Below are positions 1-5,523 of a stretch of 5,685 bases of DNA, one piece after another. A model generated the notes under the pieces. It was not told the origin of the DNA. It worked only from the letters and a program-made list of their open reading frames with translations, and searched no databases. The DNA is from Gallionellaceae bacterium. Its GTDB lineage: Bacteria > Pseudomonadota > Gammaproteobacteria > Burkholderiales > Gallionellaceae. Both the position numbers and the translations under genes were made by a program. The stretch is from contig JAUYFR010000091.1 of the NCBI GenBank assembly GCA_030690855.1, forward strand, positions 1-5,685. The letters run 5' to 3'. Within the stretch, counting starts at the first letter, position 1. Each line of letters begins with the position of its first letter.

Positions 1-162
1 CTCGCCTTTTGTTTATTTCGCTTGTTTGATATTTGGAAGCCAGAGCCTATTCGACATTTCGATAAAACTTGGCATGGTGGACTAGGGGTGATGTTTGATG
101 ACATTCTCGCGGCGGGTTATGCACTGCTCACAATGGCTGTGATTAAAAGTTTTATTTTGTGA
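1..162 (+). CDS. pgpA: Phosphatidylglycerophosphatase A, C-terminal 53 residues (5' end outside window)
   Basis: PgpA is an inner-membrane phosphatase that removes the phosphate from phosphatidylglycerophosphate, the last step of phosphatidylglycerol synthesis. Frame 1 is open from the first base to a TGA at 160-162. The fragment shows the C-terminal hallmarks of the family: an FD pair (fragment residues 9-10) followed by a KPxPI segment (13-17), then an HGGLGVMFDD block (25-34) with the conserved GGxGVMxDD acidic pair, and a final hydrophobic helix (about 35-53). The catalytic N-terminal half is not in the window, so integrity cannot be judged. The stop codon shares one base with the ATG of the nuclease gene, so the two are probably co-transcribed and translationally coupled. 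Identification rests on recalled family motifs and is fairly secure despite the short fragment. Confidence 0.85.
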   Translation, partial: LAFCLFRLFDIWKPEPIRHFDKTWHGGLGVMFDDILAAGYALLTMAVIKSFIL

Positions 163-842
163 TGCGTCTCTTATGGATTTTGTTTTTTTCATTAATGTGG
201 TGCGAAGTAGCTTCGGCTAATAGCTTTAATGCAAAAGTCATCGCGGTGATGGATGGTGATACGGTGTTGATTATTCGTATAGGCCGCAAGCCTGAGAAAG
301 TACGTTTGCTTCATATCGATGCGCCAGAAAAAACGCAGCCGTATGGTTTACAGTCAAAGCAATCATTGGCAGATATGGTGTTAAAACGTCAAGTAAACAT
401 CAACGTGGTTGCGCGTGATCAATATGGCCGTCTGCTTGGGGACATTTCATTAAACGGACATAGCGTGAACGAAGAGCAAGTTAAGCGCGGCATGGCGTGG
501 GAATATTCTGGCTATCACAACAATAAAGTGTACGTTGCGTTACAGCACAATGCGCAGCAAGCACGGCGCGGTTTGTGGCAACAGCGTTCGCCCCAAGCGC
601 CTTGGCAATATCGCAAGCAACATTCCCCTTTTAAGCACAAGCCGCAACACAAATTCGAAAAGTATAAAAAACATCCTGCCAATGCTTTGGTGTATGACGC
701 TACCTGCGGCCACAAAACGCATTGCTCAGAGATGACATCGTGCGATGAGGCACACTTTTACCTTACGCGCTGCGAAGAAAAATCATTAGATGCAAATGGA
801 GATGGTGTGCCGTGCGAAGCGTTGTGCGGCGCTACAAATTGA
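162..842 (+). CDS. Exported staphylococcal-nuclease-like (thermonuclease family) endonuclease with C-terminal Excalibur-like domain
   Basis: A 226-residue secreted nuclease counted from the ATG at 162; a GTG at 159 would add one residue. Residues 1-19 form a signal peptide ending in an ASA-type cleavage site. The SNase-like fold covers about 23-145. All the expected active-site positions of the staphylococcal nuclease family are present: D33 in the DGDTV motif, R48, D53 and E56 in RLLHIDAPE, and R90 in QYGR. It should therefore hydrolyse DNA and/or RNA with Ca2+, probably in the periplasm or outside the cell. A lysine- and histidine-rich linker (about 148-172) leads to a C-terminal module (182-222) with six cysteines and a DxNxDGxxCE loop (D210, N212, D214, C218, E219), typical of the Excalibur calcium-binding domain. 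No strong ribosome binding site is seen; the start overlaps the pgpA stop. The stop codon touches the lpxH stop. Confidence 0.88.
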   Translation: MRLLWILFFSLMWCEVASANSFNAKVIAVMDGDTVLIIRIGRKPEKVRLLHIDAPEKTQPYGLQSKQSLADMVLKRQVNINVVARDQYGRLLGDISLNGHSVNEEQVKRGMAWEYSGYHNNKVYVALQHNAQQARRGLWQQRSPQAPWQYRKQHSPFKHKPQHKFEKYKKHPANALVYDATCGHKTHCSEMTSCDEAHFYLTRCEEKSLDANGDGVPCEALCGATN

Positions 843-1571
843 TTAGGCTGGAATTTTTTCCCAGCTAATTCCGGTGGCATCGCAGCGCAAAGCGTTTGCG
901 TGTGTATCCCAGTCACCCAGCACCCAGCGGTCACAGGTGCGTTCATCCACATGATGTAGGTGATGAGCGGGGCGATGAGTGTGGCCGTGAATAATTTGTG
1001 GGTAGTCGTGTTCGCGTAATAGCTCATGCACCGAATTTTGATTGACGTCCATGATGCTTTCCGCTTTTAACTTCTTCCCCGCAGTGCTGTGCTGACGAAC
1101 TTGTTCGATTTGTGCTTTACGCTGCGCTAAGGGCTGCGCTAGAAATTGTTGCTGCCATGTTGTGGCGCGCACTTGTTGACGAAACATTTGATAGTCGAGG
1201 TCATCAGTGCAAAGCGCATCGCCATGAGTGAGTAGTGTTTGCTTGCCGTATAAATTGAGTAGTGTTGGATCGGTTAGCAGGGTCGCGTTACATGCTGTAG
1301 CCAGTTTTTCTGCCATCAGAAAATCACGGTTGCCGTGCATGATAAAAAGTTTAACGCCTTGCGCAGTCAGCGCCCGAAGTGTGCCCGTAATTTCAAGATG
1401 AAACGGGCTGTTTAAATCGTCATCGCCAGCCCAGTACTCAAACAGGTCACCCAAAATGTAGAGCGCCTCTGCATGAGGCGCGCTGTGCTGCATAAAGTGG
1501 TGAAACAGCCGCGTAGTCGTCGGGCTGTGTTCGCACAGATGTAAATCAGAGATGAAGAGTGAATAAAGCAT
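843..1571 (-). CDS. lpxH: UDP-2,3-diacylglucosamine diphosphatase LpxH
   Basis: LpxH hydrolyses UDP-2,3-diacylglucosamine to lipid X and UMP, the fourth step of lipid A synthesis, at the cytoplasmic face of the inner membrane. The 242-residue product has the usual length and the full set of calcineurin-like metallophosphoesterase motifs: SDLHL (D9, H11), GDLFEYW (D42), HGNRD (N81), THGD (H116) and HGHTH (H197, H199), which together bind the two-manganese centre. The GDLFEYW and NRDFL wording is characteristic of LpxH rather than of the LpxI or LpxG alternatives. The start is fixed by the motif eight residues in. No Shine-Dalgarno sequence precedes it, because a degenerate heptamer array ends only three bases before the ATG. 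It is the last gene of the minus-strand cluster, and its TAA abuts the convergent nuclease stop, leaving no intergenic terminator. Confidence 0.95.
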   Translation of the reverse strand: MLYSLFISDLHLCEHSPTTTRLFHHFMQHSAPHAEALYILGDLFEYWAGDDDLNSPFHLEITGTLRALTAQGVKLFIMHGNRDFLMAEKLATACNATLLTDPTLLNLYGKQTLLTHGDALCTDDLDYQMFRQQVRATTWQQQFLAQPLAQRKAQIEQVRQHSTAGKKLKAESIMDVNQNSVHELLREHDYPQIIHGHTHRPAHHLHHVDERTCDRWVLGDWDTHANALRCDATGISWEKIPA

Positions 1572-1574
1572 TGC

Positions 1575-1663
1575 AGGATTTAGGATCGAGAATTTAGGAT
1601 TGAGTGAAAGCAGTGCCGCCGTTTTTCCTCAATCCTCACTCCTCACTCCTAATACCTCAATCC
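1575..1663. repeat. Two facing arrays of degenerate 7-bp repeats between the cyclophilin gene and lpxH
   Basis: Left arm 1575-1604 is four head-to-tail heptamers close to AGGATTG. Right arm 1628-1663 is five heptamers close to CTCAATC (CTCAATC, CTCACTC twice, CTAATAC, CTCAATC), the reverse complement of the left consensus. A central 9-bp perfect inverted repeat (1596-1604 with 1628-1636) encloses a 23-base spacer. Over 30 bases the arms match at 23 positions by my hand alignment. The block fills nearly the whole gap between the isomerase stop and the lpxH start. It could fold into a long imperfect hairpin in the operon mRNA, or be a dispersed intergenic repeat. Confidence 0.75.
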
Positions 1664-2260
1664 TTATTGAACGGCTTCTGCTTTAGTGATAATCACGTCT
1701 TCAGTAGGTACATCGGTGAAGCCGTTTTTATTGCCAGTTTTAACCTTCTTGATTGCGTCCACGACTTCGGTGCCTTCAACCACTTTACCGAATACGCAAT
1801 AACCCCAGCCTTGACTATTTTTGCCAGTGTGGTTGAGGAAGCTATTGTTCTTTACGTTGATAAAAAATTGCGCAGTCGCAGAATGAGGGTCGCTAGTGCG
1901 TGCCATTGCAACGGTGTAATTCTCGTTGCTCAAGCCATTGTCAGCTTCGTTTTCGATTGAAGCATTCACTGCTTTTTGTTTCATGCCTGGTTCGAAGCCG
2001 CCGCCCTGAATCATGAAGCCGTCAATCACACGATGGAAAACGAGGCCGTCATAAAAGCCGCTGTTTACATAGTCGAGAAAATTCTTGACTGTGTTCGGTG
2101 CTTTTTCAGCATCTAGTTTGATGGTGATGACGCCGTGATTAGTGTGAAGCTTGACCATATTTACTTTTCCTTTTTGTGCGGGTTTTGTGGCTGCGTGCGC
2201 CGGCAGAGCGCACAGGCCGACGAGCAGTAAAGCGAAGATAGATTTAAATATAATTTTCAT
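1664..2260 (-). CDS. Exported cyclophilin-type peptidyl-prolyl cis-trans isomerase
   Basis: A 198-residue cyclophilin that speeds proline isomerisation during folding of exported proteins. Residues 1-23 form a signal peptide (hydrophobic core, cleavage after AHA), so the mature enzyme should be periplasmic. The isomerase domain (35-198) is strikingly like cytosolic PpiB of E. coli: HTNHG, KAPNTVKNF, FHRV (R77, catalytic), FMIQGGGFEPG, MAR, HSATAQFFIN, QGWGYCVFG and the PTEDV tail. I choose the ATG at 2258-2260 over one ten codons upstream because the TAA of the preceding transpeptidase gene overlaps it by one base and AAGGA lies eight bases upstream (2269-2273). The overlap implies translational coupling. 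A symbol is withheld because location suggests ppiA while sequence suggests ppiB; an internal start may even produce both forms. Confidence 0.93.
   Translation of the reverse strand: MKIIFKSIFALLLVGLCALPAHAATKPAQKGKVNMVKLHTNHGVITIKLDAEKAPNTVKNFLDYVNSGFYDGLVFHRVIDGFMIQGGGFEPGMKQKAVNASIENEADNGLSNENYTVAMARTSDPHSATAQFFINVKNNSFLNHTGKNSQGWGYCVFGKVVEGTEVVDAIKKVKTGNKNGFTDVPTEDVIITKAEAVQ
2156..2175 (-). promoter_or_regulatory. Possible internal ribosome binding site and start codon inside the cyclophilin gene
   Basis: On the minus strand a purine-rich stretch containing AAAAAGGA (2168-2175) lies nine bases before the in-frame ATG of residue 35 (2156-2158). Translation from here would skip the signal peptide and give a protein of exactly 164 residues beginning MVKLHTNHG, the usual start and length of cytosolic PpiB. 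The pattern is visible in the sequence; its use in the cell is inference. Confidence 0.4.
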
Positions 2261-3429
2261 TATGCGGATCCTTCGTAAACGATTTGCCATTTATTGTCGC
2301 GCTTCATCCAATACTGGCGTTTGTTCATGTGGTTAGAAAGATTGTTGCTACTGTAGTCTTGCTCAAAATTAACCACCACTAAATTGGGCTGGTTAGGGTA
2401 AGTAAAAACACTCACATTCGATAGCTCAACTTTGACCCATGACTTGCCCGAGTTAACCAAACGCTTTTGTTGTGCAAACGCCGCGCGCTTGGTGTCGCTG
2501 GTGGCAAAGTCTTGCGCGTAGTGTGCAAGGTAGGCATCTGTGTTGAGACTGGCCCAATCTTTGCGCCACTTCTCAATGGTACTCATGAGTTCTTTGCGGT
2601 CGTTACGGTCGTTGTCATCGCTCCAGTCCATTTGACCTGTGATGATGACGGGCGTGTGGCCGACCGTGACGTGCTTACCGATTTGTAGAAAGTCATTGTT
2701 ATTGAGCACCACGCAACCATTGCTAGCGCGTGGTGGACGGCTGTAAGTATCGCTCGGTGTGCCGTGCAACCAAATGCCGTGACCATCGCGACCTTGCCGC
2801 TTGTCCCACTCGTTCGGATAGCTCAACGGAAAGGCGCCCGGGCCATAGAAATCAGTCAGCTGTTCTTTGTTTAGCTTTGAGTTGATGAAGTACACGCCGA
2901 GCGGTGTACGTTGATCTCCTTCAGATACCTTATCGGTACCTTTTTTGCCAACGCTGATGTAATAGTCGGCGACATATTGAGGTTCGCCGTCGACGTTTTC
3001 ATACAGATACAAAGTTGATTTGCTTGTGTCCACCACGATGGCGTAACGCTGCTGCGAATCCATTTGCCACAAATATTTCGGCGTCATGCTGACTGGTTTT
3101 TGTTGCTGCGTACGATGCAGTCTGGCACGCGCTTCATCCCGTAAATCATTCACTCGTTCAGGTGGTGAATTGGAGGCGCTACCAAAATCAGTGAGACCTT
3201 GCGAACGCGCCATCAGCAAATCGCCCCGCACCAGTTGCGCCAATTTGAAATTAGGGTTGGCCTTGAGTAAAGAATTCACTTCACTGAGCGCAAGATCAAG
3301 GCGATTATTGCTAATTGCGTTTAAGCTTTTGGCCAGCAAGGCTTCGGTGCTACGGGAATCAAGCTCGCCCGCTTTAACAGGGGCGGTTAAAACGCCAATC
3401 AGCATTAGGGTAATTGTTGCATTAAGCAT
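2260..3429 (-). CDS. Exported L,D-transpeptidase (YkuD domain) with N-terminal TPR-like and C-terminal NTF2-like (Cds6-type) domains
   Basis: A 389-residue periplasmic enzyme expected to cut and re-join peptidoglycan peptides at meso-diaminopimelate, making 3-3 cross-links or attaching proteins to the wall. In order: a weak signal peptide (1-20, ending VKA); a helical TPR-like segment (about 26-75); the YkuD catalytic domain (about 128-264); and a SnoaL/NTF2-like C-terminal domain (about 280-389) resembling that of Cds6-type transpeptidases. The catalytic block reads LHGTP, then ASNGCVVLN, with H222, S236, G238 and nucleophile C239. The arginine often found two residues after the cysteine is replaced by valine, as I recall for this subfamily. 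The ATG at 3427-3429 has no clear ribosome binding site and the signal peptide lacks a basic start, but no in-frame start lies further upstream because the preceding gene's stop is two codons away. Confidence 0.9.
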   Translation of the reverse strand: MLNATITLMLIGVLTAPVKAGELDSRSTEALLAKSLNAISNNRLDLALSEVNSLLKANPNFKLAQLVRGDLLMARSQGLTDFGSASNSPPERVNDLRDEARARLHRTQQQKPVSMTPKYLWQMDSQQRYAIVVDTSKSTLYLYENVDGEPQYVADYYISVGKKGTDKVSEGDQRTPLGVYFINSKLNKEQLTDFYGPGAFPLSYPNEWDKRQGRDGHGIWLHGTPSDTYSRPPRASNGCVVLNNNDFLQIGKHVTVGHTPVIITGQMDWSDDNDRNDRKELMSTIEKWRKDWASLNTDAYLAHYAQDFATSDTKRAAFAQQKRLVNSGKSWVKVELSNVSVFTYPNQPNLVVVNFEQDYSSNNLSNHMNKRQYWMKRDNKWQIVYEGSA

Positions 3430-3432
3430 TAA

Positions 3433-4485
3433 TTATTTACCGGCTGCGCGTTCTTCGGTGATTAACCAACTGCCGCCGCGCTTGACGAAGATCATCGTTT
3501 TGGTCGCGGAAGTATGCAAGTGACTGGCGTGGTAAAACTGTTTGAAATTCACAACGACGTGAGTGTCGTCGGATACTTTCGCTTTAGCCTCTTTAATTTC
3601 TACGCGAATGGTTTTGGGCTTGGCGATACGCTCCTGACGTTGTGCCTCCCAAGTGCTACGGCTTTCACCATCCGGTGTTTTAAATTCTTTAGCGTAAAAC
3701 GATAAATATTTTTTGCTGTTTTTAGCAGACCATGCTGCAGCCCATTCATGCAGAGTTTTCAACACGTCTTCACTTGGGGTGGCAGAAGGTTTTTCAGCGA
3801 CAGCAGGTTTTGCGACTGGTGCAGCCACCACTGCAACAGTGACAGGTTTAGCTGGTGTTGCGGCAGGGGTGACTACTGTTGAAGGAGCATTTGCCACGAC
3901 AGTGCTTGGCTTTGGCGCGCTCACCACACCGGTGGCTACGTTGCGAGAGGCAACCGTGGTCTTGCCGGTATTGCCACCAAACAAATCTTTAATCATTTCT
4001 AGTTTTGTTTGTGTGCTGGTGTTGGTTTTATCAAATTGCAAGGCGCGGTCGTAAGCTTCGCTCGCCATCTTGGCGTAAATGTCGCCGAGATTTTCATGCG
4101 CAGTGGCATAGCTGGGATGGGTGCGAATCGCCATCTCTAATGCAACTTTGGCCTTTTCGTATTGACCCTGACCTGCATACAGCACGGCTAGATTGTTGTA
4201 GGGCTCAGGCAGTTCTGGATAGTCGTCGGTGAGTGCGGTAAAAACTTTAATTGCTTCATTTGTTTTGGCTTGTTCGGTAAGAATCAGACCTTTCAAAAAG
4301 CGCGCTTGTGGGTCTTTAGGTTTGCCGGCTAGATAGGCGTCTACTTTTGCGAGTGCTTGTGATTGCTGTCCTTGCTTAAATAACTTACTTGCATCTTGCA
4401 CTTCATCAGCAGAGGCGGCCAAGCTGAGGCACAGCAGTAAAGCGGAAAGCGCGGCGTTTAGGCTAAATTGTTGTGTCTTATTCAT
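3433..4485 (-). CDS. Exported TPR-repeat protein with C-terminal NTF2-like domain shared with the neighbouring L,D-transpeptidase
   Basis: Probably a periplasmic partner-binding protein; no enzyme motif is visible. Residues here are numbered from the ATG at 4510-4512 (359 residues). I prefer the next ATG (residue 10, 4483-4485, 350 residues) because it gives a more typical signal peptide, MNK followed by a hydrophobic core and ASA cleavage at 33-35. Neither start has a convincing ribosome binding site. TPR units cover about 37-160, clearest at PYNNLAVLYAGQGQYEKA (104-121) and AHENLGDIYAKM (138-149). A low-complexity Ala/Pro/Val/Thr linker spans about 185-247. The last 111 residues form an NTF2-like domain aligning with the end of the transpeptidase (shared YLxxYAxxF, VVVNFxQxY, KRxxxW blocks). 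It is the first gene of the cluster; its TAA lies three bases before the transpeptidase ATG, in the same frame. Confidence 0.85.
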   Translation of the reverse strand: MNKTQQFSLNAALSALLLCLSLAASADEVQDASKLFKQGQQSQALAKVDAYLAGKPKDPQARFLKGLILTEQAKTNEAIKVFTALTDDYPELPEPYNNLAVLYAGQGQYEKAKVALEMAIRTHPSYATAHENLGDIYAKMASEAYDRALQFDKTNTSTQTKLEMIKDLFGGNTGKTTVASRNVATGVVSAPKPSTVVANAPSTVVTPAATPAKPVTVAVVAAPVAKPAVAEKPSATPSEDVLKTLHEWAAAWSAKNSKKYLSFYAKEFKTPDGESRSTWEAQRQERIAKPKTIRVEIKEAKAKVSDDTHVVVNFKQFYHASHLHTSATKTMIFVKRGGSWLITEERAAGK

Positions 4486-4522
4486 CGAAAGTTTTTTTCT
4501 AGAAAGTTGCATTAGTAAAATT

Positions 4523-4540
4523 TAATGGGATGCCCCATTA
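4523..4540. repeat. Perfect 7-bp hairpin in the leader of the minus-strand operon
   Basis: TAATGGG (4523-4529) and CCCATTA (4534-4540) are exact reverse complements around a 4-base loop. The element sits 10 bases upstream of the first possible start codon (4512) and just downstream of the predicted promoter, so it would form the 5' end of the mRNA. It may be an mRNA-stabilising stem or an operator; there is no T run, so a terminator is unlikely. Confidence 0.55.
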
Positions 4541-4551
4541 GAAGGTTGCGG

Positions 4552-4582
4552 ATTCTACCAAATAAGACACGCTCTTTCACAA
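4552..4582 (-). promoter_or_regulatory. Candidate sigma-70 promoter (extended -10) for the TPR/L,D-transpeptidase operon
   Basis: On the minus strand TAGAAT (4552-4557) matches a -10 box at five of six positions and is preceded by TGG, giving the extended -10 motif TGnTAGAAT. A possible -35, TTGTGA (4577-4582), lies 19 bases upstream, longer than ideal, which the extended -10 could offset. Predicted transcription start is near 4545. It points into the four-gene cluster. Confidence 0.5.
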
Positions 4583-4638
4583 GTAATGCACGCACAACTA
4601 TGCGGCGAGCTGATACGGCTTGCTCCCCCGCTAACTGT

Positions 4639-4662
4639 GGTTTTCGGGCAGAGGTTTTCGGG
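4639..4662. repeat. Direct repeat of GGTTTTCGGG, 14-bp period, upstream of glnS
   Basis: The 10-base word GGTTTTCGGG occurs at 4639-4648 and again at 4653-4662, separated by CAGA. It directly precedes the candidate glnS -10 box, so it would overlap the -35 and spacer region. It could be a pair of regulator half-sites or a small duplication; a 14-bp period does not place the copies on the same helix face. Confidence 0.5.
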
Positions 4663-4668
4663 TAAAAT
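4641..4668 (+). promoter_or_regulatory. Weak candidate promoter for glnS
   Basis: TAAAAT (4663-4668) resembles a -10 box at five of six positions and lies about 34 bases before the preferred glnS start. The best -35 positions available (around 4641-4646, TTTTCG) match poorly. Only the -10 is persuasive. Confidence 0.3.
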
Positions 4669-4701
4669 CCGCCATCATTTTGCGTAGAGATGTCACCTCC
4701 C

Positions 4702-5523
4702 ATGAGTAGCGCTATTCCAACTGCGGCATCTGTTTCCAACTTTATCCGTAGCATTATTGACGACGATCTTGCCTCCGGTAAGCACAGCAGCATCGTTACC
4801 CGCTTCCCGCCCGAGCCGAACGGTTATTTGCATGTAGGACATGCTAAATCGATCTGTTTGAATTTCGGATTATCCAATGATTACAAAGGGTTATGCAATC
4901 TTCGCTTCGACGATACTAATCCTGAAAAAGAGAGCAATGAATACGCGCAATCTATTCAAGATGACGTGCGCTGGCTCGGTTTTCAGTGGAATGGCGAGGT
5001 GCGTTGGGCTTCAGATTATTTTGATGCTTTGTACGATTATGCGGTGGAACTCATCAACAAGGGTTTGGCCTATGTGGACGACCTTACGCCGGAGCAAATG
5101 CGCGAGTATCGCGGCACGCTGACTCAACCCGGAAAAAATAGTCCGAATCGAGATCGTAGTGCGGCAGAAAATCTCGATTTATTTTCGCGTATGAGAAACG
5201 GTGAGTTTGCCGATGGCGCGATGGTGTTGCGCGCCAAGATCGACATGGCCTCGCCCAACATGAATATGCGCGACCCTGCCATCTACCGCATCCGTCGCGC
5301 GCACCACATCCGCACTGGCGACAAGTGGTGCATCTACCCGATGTACGACTACACCCACTGCATCTCCGACGCGCTGGAAGGCATCACCCACTCTATCTGC
5401 ACGCTGGAATTTGAAGATCATCGTCCGCTGTACGATTGGGTGCTGGACAACATCACCACCCCTTGCCATCCGCGCCAGTATGAATTTTCTCGCTTGGAGC
5501 TGCAATACACCATCACCAGCTAA
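4702..5523 (+). CDS. glnS: Glutamine-tRNA ligase, N-terminal catalytic part, ended by an in-frame TAA at the KMSKS lysine
   Basis: GlnRS charges tRNA-Gln with glutamine in the cytoplasm. The reading frame is an unmistakable class I GlnRS: TRFPPEPNGYLHVGHAKSI with the HIGH-type motif HVGH, NLRFDDTNPEKE, ELINKGLAYVDDLTPEQ, REYRGTLTQPGKNSP, KWCIYPMYDYTHCISDALEGITHS, YDWVLDNIT and PRQYEFSRLEL. I prefer the ATG at 4702 (273 codons) over 4690 because it places the NFIR block near its usual position; neither has a clear ribosome binding site. After YTITS a TAA (5521-5523) replaces the lysine of the E. coli VMSKR loop (K270). The product would lack that loop and the anticodon-binding beta-barrels and should be inactive. 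Third-position GC rises from 25/60 codons (4861-5040) to 49/60 (5281-5460), suggesting a mosaic. Sequencing or assembly error remains a leading explanation. Confidence 0.9.
   Translation: MSSAIPTAASVSNFIRSIIDDDLASGKHSSIVTRFPPEPNGYLHVGHAKSICLNFGLSNDYKGLCNLRFDDTNPEKESNEYAQSIQDDVRWLGFQWNGEVRWASDYFDALYDYAVELINKGLAYVDDLTPEQMREYRGTLTQPGKNSPNRDRSAAENLDLFSRMRNGEFADGAMVLRAKIDMASPNMNMRDPAIYRIRRAHHIRTGDKWCIYPMYDYTHCISDALEGITHSICTLEFEDHRPLYDWVLDNITTPCHPRQYEFSRLELQYTITS

Noticed and set aside
847..865. Small inverted repeat GCTGG/CCAGC around an A/T-rich loop just past the nuclease stop, considered as a terminator.
   Set aside because: Only five stem pairs, a nine-base loop, no T run after the stem on either strand, and it lies within the lpxH coding sequence.
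1596..1636. The 9-bp inverted repeat between the isomerase gene and lpxH as a Rho-independent terminator.
   Set aside because: The 23-base loop is large, the stem is not GC-rich and no T run follows on either strand; it fits better as part of the heptamer arrays.
3713..4054. A 113-codon Ala/Thr/Val-rich open frame on the plus strand.
   Set aside because: It is the antisense reflection of the low-complexity Ala/Pro/Val linker of the TPR protein; no independent coding signal.
4631..4700. A perfect Shine-Dalgarno match GGAGGTGA on the minus strand (4693-4700) followed by a 16-codon frame starting at 4678.
   Set aside because: The spacing to the ATG is 14 bases, no promoter is visible upstream, the peptide is very short and the region serves as the glnS leader. 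The match is probably chance.
4512..4793. A 93-codon open frame on the minus strand spanning the glnS start and the intergenic region.
   Set aside because: It overlaps the conserved start of glnS in antisense, resembles no family I know and is explained by chance openness.
5521..5523. Genetic-code reassignment of TAA to explain the glnS stop.
   Set aside because: The four minus-strand genes in this window all end with TAA at their expected C-termini, so TAA is a working stop codon here.
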